Notes: generated from the letters alone by a model not told the origin. 7,805 nt of DNA from Parvularcula sp039198765 (GCA_039198765.1 JBCCTF010000167.1:1-7805), one strand, 5' to 3'. Shown: positions 1 to 7,083, counted from the first letter of the stretch. Numbers and translations are program-made.

Positions 1-3000
1 GATCTCGGCACGACAATCACGTTGGGGGAAACTCCAGAGAATGCAGCGGGATCCGGCGCGGAGGCTCTTACCTCTGGCGTTCAGGTTGGCATGCCCAATC
101 TTCTCAGCTCCCCATCTGATGCAACAACGGAGCATTGGAATACATCGAACGTCACTGTGACTTCGGGCGTCGTCGACGATCTGGGCGGAACGGATGCCTC
201 AGAGATCCGAGAAGACCCCGTCAGTGGCGAGCACCGCATCCGGCAGGACATCACCAAGCCAGCCGGGGAACGGAACTATCAGGTCACCTTCCGTGCGCGC
301 GCTTTGGGCAGCCTCACGCGGATTGCCGTGTTCCCTCTGAACAGTTCGAGCTCGGCCGCGGTCAGCACGTACTTTGACCTGACGACTGGTTCGTCCGAGG
401 GCAGCGGGCTGAATCGCACGATGACCGATCTCGGCGGCGGCTGGTACGACATCTCATTCGAGTTCACGAGTGACGCGGACACGGCGCTGCGCATCCAGTT
501 CAACCTTATCAACCCCAGTAGCCCCTATGGGACATCGTATGCGGGTGATGCTGCAAACGGCATCCAGATCCGGCAGGTCCGCCTGATGGATCATACGCCG
601 GCGGTTGCTGCACCAATGGGGCTTACCGCTACTGCGGGCGCTTCGCGCACCACGCTGCTGACCGATACGGGCTATGACCGGATCGCGACGCCATCGCTGG
701 CATCCGCCACACTCTGCGGGACCAATACGCGCGCAGGGCTCGAAACGGATGCGTCGAATGCGGTCGTGCTCCATGTGACCAACCTCAATGACTATGAGGA
801 TGGCACGACGCCGGTCGTGGGCTCCTTGCGGTGGGCCATTACCACCAGCACTCTGGCGGATGGCACCACGGCGATCACGGGGCCCCGCGTCGTCGTCTTC
901 GATGTATCAGGCACCATCGCCATGGCAGAGCGCATGCGCGCCACTCGGGACTACACCTACATTGCCGGACAAACGGCGCCCGTTGCCTCGGGAGGCTCTG
1001 GCGGGATCACCCTCGTGGGTCGCTATCTCCGGATTGAGGCGTCAAACGTCGTTGTCGAACATATCCGAGTGCGCCCAGGTGAGGTCAGCTCGGCGGGTCT
1101 CGCGAACACGCAGGACGGCATTACCATCGACCGCAATGGTGGCGTCAGTGATGTGATCATCCGCAACTGCTCGGTCTCGCACACGATCGATGAGGTTCTG
1201 TCCAGCCGTCCGGGTTCTTCGGGAGCCATGAACGAGCGAGTTGCCATCGTGGACTGTCTCTTTGGCGAGCCGCTGAAGAACCCTGCCCTACGGCACGAAG
1301 ACAACCACAACTTCGGCATCTTCATGCGGCGTGGTACGCAGAACTACGAGATTGCTCGAAATCTGATCGCAGCCTGTCGTCGCCGTTGCCCAGGCCTCGA
1401 ACAAGCCACATCCGGCGTCGTGTCATCAAATTACGTCTACGACAACGGAGCAGGTTCACCGCTGGTCTACCTCGTGAAGGCGCCTGGCAACGACATCAAT
1501 CTCGACCCCGGCCAAGGCCAGACGGAGATCCTGAACACGGCGATCCACAACGTCTACACGCGCGGGGCCGAGGATGCGGCGGCGGGCTTTAATCCCGAGG
1601 GTGACTTCTGCGAAAGCCAGACGGTGATCGACAGCAAGTACGAAGCGGATCCCACCTACGGGCCGGTGCGTCTCTACCAACGCTCCAATCACCTAGAGGA
1701 CGATGTGAGTGGCCCGCTCGTCGCGGAGCCGGTCAATGACAGCTACGAATGGCATCGCCAACTCGAAGAGCCCGGTCTCTGGGGTGTGACCCCTGTGGTG
1801 CCCTACGGCCAGGTGAAGAGCATTGTTCTGACCCATTGTGGCGCATGGCCCGCTGACCGTGACCCAACGGATGCCCGGATCATCGCGGAGGTTGTCGCGG
1901 GTACACATACCGCGCCGTCGTCTGTGCCGTCGGGGGAGAACACACCCTCTGCATCGGGTGCACCGTCCGTACCGTCGAACCCGTTCGGCCAGGGCAGCAA
2001 TGGTCTCACGATCATCGAAAACTGGCTTGACGGCCTCCATGAGGCCAAAGGCGGCGCCGCTCGCGGCAATGCGGGGATCGATGTGGTGGCCGAAGGCGGT
2101 GGTGTTGGACAGCTCACCCCAGCGGGTGCGTTCGATTTTGAACCCGCGGGCTACTTCTCGACGCTCTACTCTGACGAGACGGGTCTGGCCGTGTTTGACC
2201 TCTCTGATGATACGAGTTCGGAACGCGTTGAAATCGAGGTAACGGGGACCGTCACCCCTCCCGCTGCCGGGAATGCGGGACCGCTGCGTGCAGAACACGC
2301 CATTGGCGCAGGCGATCTCGCGATCGACTTTGTGACCGGCACCGCAGCGGTTGGCACGCTCGACCGCGCGGCGGACAGGCTCGTTTCCAACACCGGCCGG
2401 GGCCAGCGGTCCTACGTGGACGTTGCAGGCAGTCTGGTGCGCACTGGGGGCGTCCGGCGCAACGAAAACGGGCTCTTGATGACCACGCCCTACGCCAATC
2501 CGATAGGGGAACAATCTCAGTTCTTCGAACTCACCGGGGGCACGGCTTGGTACACGACCTTCTTTGATCGTGAGCTCCAATCGGTCACGGCACCCGATGG
2601 CGGGCCGCAATCGGTGCATTGCTCGATGGACCGCGACGGCCGCTCCACCATGACCTCGAATGACTATGGCGTCACGGGTGGTAGCACCTACACGATCTCG
2701 GTTTGGCTCAAGAAGGATCCGGGCCAGCCTGACGGGATGGTGCCAATTGCGGAGTCATCCGGCTCTTCTCGCAAGCTCTACTATGTGGGTCCGGTCACGG
2801 ATGATTGGCAGTGGTTTCACCTGACCTTCGATGCCACGTCTGGGGGCGATGGTGCTGTGGGCTTCTCACGCGATGGCGATGATGGGCCCGGCCAAAGCGC
2901 GCCTGCCGAAGGAACACTGCTCTTCTTTTATGCTTGGGGCTACGAAGTCCGCGAAGGGGGCATTCCTAACAGCTATGCCGGCTTGCTTCCGATGTCTGTT

Positions 3001-3408
3001 GATCGACTGCGCCTCACCGGAGCGGCCGCTGACATCGCCGAAGGCTTCACGGAAGGCACTGTTTTCGTGCGCGGAACAGGCGGCGGTGATGATGCTGAGA
3101 TCCTTGCGGAAGATGCAGAAACCGGAGTGAGCATTGGCTTTGTCGATGGAGAGCTCGCGGTGAAATCCAATGCGGGGACGATACTCAGTGGCGTTACCCC
3201 AGCGACGGGCGACACCTGGGAGGTCGAGGTCGTCTTCACCGGGAACACCGCAATCATCACGGGCACGACGCAAGGTACGCCCGGGGCAGCCGTTCAGGGG
3301 TCTGTGTCCTCACGGGATGGCACGCTGAAAAACATCGCGCGCGTCGCTGAAGTCACCGGACGAGAGCGCGATATGGCCATCGAGCGGATCGTGATGAAAC
3401 CCGCTTGA
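1..3408 (+). CDS. Large multidomain pectate-lyase-like polysaccharide lyase with flanking jelly-roll modules (5' end missing)
   Basis: The reading frame is open from base 1 to the TGA at 3406-3408, so the start lies upstream. The TTG at 22 has no ribosome binding site and no signal peptide follows it. Residues below are numbered from that TTG. Residues ~25-190 form a beta-rich module of the carbohydrate-binding/phage-tail jelly-roll type (NLL start, GGGWYDISFEF). Residues ~205-625 resemble PL1-like pectate lyases: VVVFDVSGTI, IAGQTAP (314-320), RVRPG (349-353), CSVSHTIDE (383-391), RRRCPGL (453-459, at the position of the family's SRNPRL motif), and ADRDPTDARIIAEV at the domain end. A Ser/Pro/Gly linker follows (~626-659). 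Residues ~834-983 are a second jelly-roll module (GGSTYTISVWLKK, then WGYEVREGGIPNSY), and ~994-1127 a LamG/tail-fibre-like end (ADIAEGFTEGTVFVRG). The likely role is extracellular beta-elimination of a uronate-containing polysaccharide. The substrate and catalytic residues are not proven. The fold call is firm and the activity is inferred. Confidence 0.85.
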   Translation, partial: DLGTTITLGETPENAAGSGAEALTSGVQVGMPNLLSSPSDATTEHWNTSNVTVTSGVVDDLGGTDASEIREDPVSGEHRIRQDITKPAGERNYQVTFRARALGSLTRIAVFPLNSSSSAAVSTYFDLTTGSSEGSGLNRTMTDLGGGWYDISFEFTSDADTALRIQFNLINPSSPYGTSYAGDAANGIQIRQVRLMDHTPAVAAPMGLTATAGASRTTLLTDTGYDRIATPSLASATLCGTNTRAGLETDASNAVVLHVTNLNDYEDGTTPVVGSLRWAITTSTLADGTTAITGPRVVVFDVSGTIAMAERMRATRDYTYIAGQTAPVASGGSGGITLVGRYLRIEASNVVVEHIRVRPGEVSSAGLANTQDGITIDRNGGVSDVIIRNCSVSHTIDEVLSSRPGSSGAMNERVAIVDCLFGEPLKNPALRHEDNHNFGIFMRRGTQNYEIARNLIAACRRRCPGLEQATSGVVSSNYVYDNGAGSPLVYLVKAPGNDINLDPGQGQTEILNTAIHNVYTRGAEDAAAGFNPEGDFCESQTVIDSKYEADPTYGPVRLYQRSNHLEDDVSGPLVAEPVNDSYEWHRQLEEPGLWGVTPVVPYGQVKSIVLTHCGAWPADRDPTDARIIAEVVAGTHTAPSSVPSGENTPSASGAPSVPSNPFGQGSNGLTIIENWLDGLHEAKGGAARGNAGIDVVAEGGGVGQLTPAGAFDFEPAGYFSTLYSDETGLAVFDLSDDTSSERVEIEVTGTVTPPAAGNAGPLRAEHAIGAGDLAIDFVTGTAAVGTLDRAADRLVSNTGRGQRSYVDVAGSLVRTGGVRRNENGLLMTTPYANPIGEQSQFFELTGGTAWYTTFFDRELQSVTAPDGGPQSVHCSMDRDGRSTMTSNDYGVTGGSTYTISVWLKKDPGQPDGMVPIAESSGSSRKLYYVGPVTDDWQWFHLTFDATSGGDGAVGFSRDGDDGPGQSAPAEGTLLFFYAWGYEVREGGIPNSYAGLLPMSVDRLRLTGAAADIAEGFTEGTVFVRGTGGGDDAEILAEDAETGVSIGFVDGELAVKSNAGTILSGVTPATGDTWEVEVVFTGNTAIITGTTQGTPGAAVQGSVSSRDGTLKNIARVAEVTGRERDMAIERIVMKPA

Positions 3409-3428
3409 TCGCCTGTCTAGAGAACCAA

Positions 3429-3461
3429 AAGAGGCGCGCCTGGTTCAGGCGCGCCTTTCTT
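3429..3461. terminator. Rho-independent, probably bidirectional terminator
   Basis: A perfect 9-bp stem AGGCGCGCC (3432-3440) / GGCGCGCCT (3448-3456) encloses a 7-nt loop (TGGTTCA). On the plus strand it is followed by TTCTTC, and on the minus strand by CTTTTGG. It lies 23 nt after the lyase stop and 30 nt after the stop of the convergent acyltransferase, so it can end transcripts from both sides. Confidence 0.9.
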
Positions 3462-3486
3462 CATGTCTAAAGAATTTAGTCGGCTC

Positions 3487-5373
3487 TCACTCGCCGAGCT
3501 TCAGCGGGAGGCGGGCATCCGCCTTCATCAAGCGCACCAGCTCGATGGAACCCGACAACGTGAAGTGTCCATAATCAAACTGCATGGGCTCCCCGCCTTG
3601 GGTCTCGGCGAGACAAGTGCGCCCCCGGCACAGGTAGTCGTAGACGGGGTAATACTGCGCATCGAGGTCCGCGAGGCGGTAGGCCATCTCATCGCTGAGT
3701 TCCTTGCGCGTAGGGTCAATCGCGGCGGCAATGAGGGAGTCGTTCCCAGAGAGCCGACTCTTGGCCAATAGGAATGGCAGCTCGCCTACATATTCGACCG
3801 TTGGCCCCATGACGATGACGCGGTCCGTGACGTCGTCGAGATAGCTCACCGTATCACCGATCTTCCGCATATCCTCGGGCTTCCACCGGGCGGCGAGGAT
3901 CACGCCATCGAGCCGTTCATTCGGAAGGAATTCATCGAACACGTAGGACATCATATCGGTGCAGCGTGGGTGACCTTTGGCTTCCAGCGTCGGGCGGCAG
4001 CCGCTGGACGTGGCCTGGAGAACGTTGATCTCCGGATGTTCCATCTGCACGGCGCGCCAGAGGTGGCCTGCGTGGCTATCGCCCACTACGAGGAAGTTCG
4101 GGCGGTCGGTTTCCAACGCGAGGCAGTGGTTGATGTCGAACGCGTCAAAGGACCCGTCCGCCTGATTGATCATGCAGCGGCCCGGGCGAAACTGCGTCTC
4201 GTAGGCGCTGAGCGATGTGTAGTCGAGAAAGGACGCGATGGTTTGCACATCGGGCGGCACGCTGCGCCAGCCATTGCCGGAGCGCCATGTCTCAAACCCG
4301 AGCCCCCCTATCGTCAGGAGAGCTGCAGCACCCCATGGCAGGATCTGCCGGGGCGGCGCAATCCGCAGGCGCTTATCGCGGAATGGCGCCTCGATGAAGA
4401 CATAGCTTGCGATGGCCAGTGCGATGGAAAAGACCACCATCTCGAACATGTGCACGCGATCTGGCTGAGCGTGGAACTCGAGCCGGTAGAAGACGATGAC
4501 CGGCCAGTGCCAGAGGTACAGCGAATAGCTAATCTTGCCGACGCCAACGAATGGCGACGTGGACAGGAGCGCTCCTACGCGGGTGTCGCGGGCGTAAGCG
4601 ATGAGAAGCGCGGCCCCAAGGCACGGGAAGAGCGCGTTGTACCCGGGGAAGTCCATGCTCGTGTCGAGCATGAAAACCGCATATCCGATCAAAGCTACCC
4701 CCAGCAGTGAGGCCATTTCGGCCATCCAACGCGGCAGCTTTGGGATATGCGCGGTCGCCACGAGCGCTCCGATGCCCAATTCCCATGCACGTGTTGGAAG
4801 CAAGTAGAACGTCGCGCTCGGCTCATTTGCCGTGCCCCAAAGGCAGACTGCAAAGGACGCAAGCACAAGCGCCAGCAATACCGGCGCAAAGCGCGCGCGG
4901 AAGAACCACGCCACCGCCATCATCACGAGCGGGAAGATCAGGTAGAACTGCTCTTCAACTGCCAGAGACCATGTGTGCAGTAACGGCAGGAACTCAGAGC
5001 TCCCCGCGAAGTAATCCGTCTGCTGCCAGAAGTAGATGTTGGAGAAAAAGAGCCCCGCTGCGACGACACTTGCTCCGAAATCCTCGAACTGAACGGGCAG
5101 CATCGTGGCGTAGGCAACAGCGTAAGTCGCAGCAATCATTACGAAAAGAGCCGGAACGATCCGCAGCGCTCGCCTCTTGTAGAATTCCAGTAGCGAGAAG
5201 CTTCCAGCCAAAAGCTCATCGCGAATGATCATTGTGATGAGAAAGCCGGAAATGACGAAGAAGACGTCGACCCCGGCAAAGCCGCCAGGAACTGCAGGTG
5301 ATCCAACGTGATATGCAACGACTGGAATGATGGCGAGCGATCGTAGACCGTCGATATCTGGCCGGTGTTTCAC
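3487..5373 (-). CDS. Membrane O-acyltransferase (acyltransferase-3 / OafA-type) with C-terminal SGNH domain
   Basis: This 628-residue protein is complete and of normal length for the acyltransferase-3/SGNH fusion class (OafA/OatA-like), which moves acyl groups, usually acetyl, across the inner membrane onto surface or secreted glycans. Family hallmarks are visible: DIDGLRSLAIIPVVAYH with the R11-X10-H22 pattern, FFVISGFLIT (38-47), HTWSLAVEEQFYLIFP (133-148) and KISYSLYLWHWPVIVF (280-295). The first ~360 residues contain about ten hydrophobic membrane segments. The periplasmic domain (~395-628) has the SGNH nucleophile block VVGDSHAGH (Ser433) and a C-terminal D600-Y-G-H603, so the esterase-like triad looks intact. 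The start is GTG at 5373. It is fixed by the conserved N-terminus that follows at once and by a GGGGGG Shine-Dalgarno-like run (5379-5384) five bases upstream. The gene is transcribed alone. In this setting it most likely O-acylates the polysaccharide of the locus; acceptor and acyl group are unknown. Confidence 0.95.
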   Translation of the reverse strand: MKHRPDIDGLRSLAIIPVVAYHVGSPAVPGGFAGVDVFFVISGFLITMIIRDELLAGSFSLLEFYKRRALRIVPALFVMIAATYAVAYATMLPVQFEDFGASVVAAGLFFSNIYFWQQTDYFAGSSEFLPLLHTWSLAVEEQFYLIFPLVMMAVAWFFRARFAPVLLALVLASFAVCLWGTANEPSATFYLLPTRAWELGIGALVATAHIPKLPRWMAEMASLLGVALIGYAVFMLDTSMDFPGYNALFPCLGAALLIAYARDTRVGALLSTSPFVGVGKISYSLYLWHWPVIVFYRLEFHAQPDRVHMFEMVVFSIALAIASYVFIEAPFRDKRLRIAPPRQILPWGAAALLTIGGLGFETWRSGNGWRSVPPDVQTIASFLDYTSLSAYETQFRPGRCMINQADGSFDAFDINHCLALETDRPNFLVVGDSHAGHLWRAVQMEHPEINVLQATSSGCRPTLEAKGHPRCTDMMSYVFDEFLPNERLDGVILAARWKPEDMRKIGDTVSYLDDVTDRVIVMGPTVEYVGELPFLLAKSRLSGNDSLIAAAIDPTRKELSDEMAYRLADLDAQYYPVYDYLCRGRTCLAETQGGEPMQFDYGHFTLSGSIELVRLMKADARLPLKLGE

Positions 5374-5417
5374 TTGTACCCCCCAACTCGTAACAAATGA
5401 TATGGTAAAGATACTAC

Positions 5418-5430
5418 GAACACTCTGTTC
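5418..5430. promoter_or_regulatory. Operator-like palindrome GAACA-N3-TGTTC
   Basis: This is a perfect 5-3-5 palindrome, GAACA CTC TGTTC, centred at 5424, 51 bp upstream of the acyltransferase GTG. The position and symmetry suit a dimeric regulator near the promoter. No specific regulator is recognised. Its resemblance to the 5470-5484 element is discussed under findings. Confidence 0.35.
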
Positions 5431-5469
5431 TGAGAAAGTAACTCTGGGGCAGAAAATTTGGGGGTTAGC

Positions 5470-5484
5470 GAAACACTGTGTTTC
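5470..5484. promoter_or_regulatory. Operator-like palindrome GAAACAC-T-GTGTTTC
   Basis: This is a perfect 7-1-7 palindrome centred at 5477, about 104 bp upstream of the acyltransferase start. It is compact and AT-rich at its ends, like binding sites of dimeric repressors or activators. The regulator is unknown. One such palindrome can occur by chance in a region of this size. Confidence 0.4.
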
Positions 5485-5501
5485 CGTCTTGAAAATCAGC
5501 T

Positions 5502-5542
5502 ACATGCATCACTTGCAGGCAGAACTGCGATTTTTGATGTGT
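5502..5542. repeat. Imperfect 41-nt hairpin with a T-run on the plus strand
   Basis: Arms pair as ACA/TGT and CATCA/TGATG on the outside and TTGCAG (5513-5518) / CTGCGA (5525-5530, one G-T pair) on the inside, with a 6-nt loop GCAGAA. TTTTT follows the inner stem on the plus strand, which gives it a weak terminator-like look, but no plus-strand gene ends here. It could equally be a cruciform-type protein site. Confidence 0.35.
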
Positions 5543-5742
5543 GGAGCCGCCCATGAAAGCCTCGGCCAGCGACGGCCAAACGAGTTCTTAAAGTCTTTCA
5601 CGCAGCGAGATGCCCCCATCCCCTGCCCTGTCATAGGCCATGGACGCGCGATGCGCTAGCGCTGAAATGGGTGACGCATCTGCGACAAGATCCGCCCGTC
5701 ATTCATAACGACCCCGTTTCTTCCCACCTGCGAGCCCACAAA

Positions 5743-5755
5743 GTTGGGACCCAAC
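5743..5755. repeat. Perfect palindrome GTTGGG-A-CCCAAC
   Basis: This 6-1-6 perfect palindrome lies in the middle of the gene-free region. An 8-base part of it, GTTGGGAC, recurs in the same orientation at 6036-6043, nearer the ClpP-like gene. The function is unknown and the single-base centre makes an RNA hairpin unlikely, so a protein site is the better guess. Confidence 0.3.
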
Positions 5756-5780
5756 AATCCAATCATGCGGGGCGGTAAAG

Positions 5781-5806
5781 CGCTCCCAACACAACTGTGT
5801 CGAGCG
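5781..5806. repeat. Two-tier dyad CGCTC..ACACA-AC-TGTGT..GAGCG
   Basis: The inner palindrome ACACA-AC-TGTGT (5789-5800) is enclosed by a second inverted pair, CGCTC (5781-5785) and GAGCG (5802-5806), with unequal gaps of 3 and 1 bases. As RNA or cruciform it would fold with a 4-nt AACT loop. The role is unknown; it may be an operator. Confidence 0.3.
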
Positions 5807-6136
5807 TGTTACTGGATGCGGCTTACATAGATGGCTGCGAGCAGCTGACATCCGCGGCCGCTGGGAAATGTAAGCTTCATAGTTGCGCGGTGAGCTACGC
5901 TTTCGCCTGTCCAGCAAACCTACTCCTGCGGAGGTTTTGCCGGCATCGATTGCCTGCAATCATGTTCAATTTGTTCATGACCGGCCAACAATTGTCAGAA
6001 TTGACCTTGGTTTGGCCCAGCTTTTGCGGACTTCGGTTGGGACAGTGGACGATGTGAGACCAGACCGAGCGGGGGCTAGGCGGGGATCGCAGCGAGGGCT
6101 TGGAAAAGCCAAACACTATCCGAGAACCGAGGTTTC

Positions 6137-6601
6137 ATGACCAAGATAAAGTTCAAAATACGGAAGCTATCGACAGTAATTCTCGCATCACTTGCGCTGT
6201 CAGGTGCTGTTTTGCCCCCATCGAATGCCAACGCGACCGAGGCTCTTGTCATCTCGCGTGACTATGGCGGAAGCGTCATGCAGCGGTTGAGGGAGCTCAA
6301 CAATCTGCGCATGCAACGCACGCCGGTCAAAGTCGTCGGGCAATGCATGTCTGCGTGCACGATGTATCTGGGCCTGCCGCAAACCTGCGTGAGTGCGAAC
6401 GCTGTCTTTGGCTTCCATGGACCGAGCCGCCGCGGTCAGTCGCGCGCGCTCACCAATTCATCGGCAGCAGAGCTCTTGGCGGCGCATTACCCCCCTGCCC
6501 TCCGGCAGTGGTACCTGCGCGAAGGCCAGTACGTGGCAAGCGATCGGGTGATCAAGATCTCCGGACGCGACATGCACCGCATGGGCGTGCCGCGCTGCTA
6601 G
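6137..6601 (+). CDS. Small exported ClpP/crotonase-fold serine-hydrolase-like protein
   Basis: This complete 154-residue protein starts at ATG 6137 with a weak GAGG about 5 nt upstream. Residues 1-33 are a Sec signal peptide: a basic start (MTKIKFKIRK), a hydrophobic core, and a probable cut after NANA. The mature part reads like a minimal ClpP-superfamily domain: YGGSVMQRL (43-51) matches the conserved Gly-Gly-rich loop, GQCMSACT (68-75) aligns with the ClpP nucleophile block GQAASMGA giving Ser72, and FGFHGPS (91-97) aligns with the catalytic-His block giving His94. SDRVIKISGRDMHRMGV near the C-terminus resembles the Asp block of ClpP, giving Asp136 (Asp145 is the alternative). Four cysteines (70, 74, 84, 154) are well placed for disulfides in the periplasm. 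It is much shorter than ClpP (about 200 residues) and would act outside the cytoplasm. Substrate and proteolytic activity are unknown. It is convergent with the acidic-protein gene, 38 bp apart. Confidence 0.75.
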   Translation: MTKIKFKIRKLSTVILASLALSGAVLPPSNANATEALVISRDYGGSVMQRLRELNNLRMQRTPVKVVGQCMSACTMYLGLPQTCVSANAVFGFHGPSRRGQSRALTNSSAAELLAAHYPPALRQWYLREGQYVASDRVIKISGRDMHRMGVPRC

Positions 6602-6639
6602 CTCCGACTAGTAGGACTTAGCGAAGAGGTGAGCTCGGC

Positions 6640-7074
6640 TTAGGCCGGGCTTGCAAGCTCGGCGATGATGTCGTCGTCGAGGTCGTCGCCCGTTGTCAGC
6701 GTGGTGACGATAATGTCCGCGGTGTCCTGGATCGTCTCATCCGTGATTACGCTCACGAGGATGTCGAGTTCCGGAAGCACCTCGGCGAGAGCGGCGGCAG
6801 AGAGCCCATCGCACTCCGTCACGATCAGCCCGATGATGCCCGCAAGCTGTGCGTCGGTCAGCGGCTGCGATGGCACTTCGAGGATCTCAATACGTGCATC
6901 GGCGATAAGCTGTGGGAGCTGGCCCTCGAGCAGACAGGCCACGCGCAGCTCCTGAAGGATCGCGTCGTAGCGGAGAGGCGTCACAGCCGCGCTCGCCACC
7001 ATGGGCTGCGCCACAACACCGGCTGCCAGGACAGCAGACAGCATCCAGCTCTTCAAAGTCGTCCCTTTGGCCAT
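6640..7074 (-). CDS. Small, strongly acidic exported protein of unknown function
   Basis: The frame is open up to an ATG at 7146, but the likely start is ATG 7074: AAGGAG lies 9 nt upstream, and MAKGTTLKSWMLSAVLAAGV then forms a standard Sec signal peptide ending VASAA (cut near residue 29-30). The product is 144 residues, about 114 mature. The mature protein has about 22 Asp/Glu against 3 Arg and no Lys, an acidic patch GDDLDDD (129-135), and two cysteines (47, 88) that could form one disulfide. The rest looks helical and rich in Leu, Ile and Ala. I recognise no family. Export, acidity and location beside EPS genes suggest a periplasmic or secreted protein that might bind cations or a partner, but this is a guess. 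An inverted repeat at 7194-7228 lies upstream. Confidence 0.75.
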   Translation of the reverse strand: MAKGTTLKSWMLSAVLAAGVVAQPMVASAAVTPLRYDAILQELRVACLLEGQLPQLIADARIEILEVPSQPLTDAQLAGIIGLIVTECDGLSAAALAEVLPELDILVSVITDETIQDTADIIVTTLTTGDDLDDDIIAELASPA

Positions 7075-7083
7075 CACCACGTT

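Larger units (their letters stand above)
5374..6136. other. 763-bp intergenic region between divergent genes, no supported gene
   Basis: It separates the divergent acyltransferase and ClpP-like genes and must hold both promoters. Short open frames of 80-110 codons occur on both strands, but they lack a clear ribosome binding site, have odd compositions (many Cys, Arg and His) and match no family I recognise. The left 170 bp is visibly more AT-rich than the flanking genes. Several dyads are present and listed separately. A TATCAT hexamer on the minus strand (5398-5403) is a possible -10 for the acyltransferase, but no good -35 sits 16-18 bp upstream. No promoter for the plus-strand gene could be assigned. 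Confidence 0.7.

Noticed and set aside
22..24. TTG as the start codon of the lyase gene
   Set aside because: The frame is open further left to base 1, no ribosome binding site precedes it, and no signal peptide follows, so the gene is better treated as cut by the window edge.
1693..2619. 308-codon open frame on the minus strand inside the lyase gene
   Set aside because: It is fully antisense to well-supported coding sequence, is rich in Arg/Gly/His as expected for a shadow frame in GC-rich DNA, and shows no family motif.
3970..4710. 246-codon plus-strand frame inside the acyltransferase gene
   Set aside because: It is antisense to a protein with clear family motifs across the same interval, and its own translation has no recognisable domain.
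5963..5977. Direct repeat TGTTCA-ATT-TGTTCA as a LexA (SOS) box
   Set aside because: The alphaproteobacterial LexA site is GTTC-N7-GTTC; here the spacing is N5, and the neighbouring gene is not an SOS gene.
5992..6007. TTGTCA-GAAT-TGACC as an FNR/Dnr-type site, and TTGACC (6001-6006) as a -35 box
   Set aside because: The right half-site lacks the CAA end needed for an FNR/Dnr site, and no acceptable -10 lies 16-18 bp after TTGACC.
5327..6057. Several 80-110 codon frames in the gene-free region (plus 5327-5659 and 5797-6057, minus 5699-5959)
   Set aside because: They overlap one another or the acyltransferase start, lack good ribosome binding sites, have Cys/Arg-rich compositions and match no family I know.
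6648..6659. GCTTGCAAGC palindrome near the end of the acidic-protein gene as a terminator for the convergent genes
   Set aside because: It has no loop and no T-run and lies within coding sequence; no convincing terminator was found in 6602-6639.
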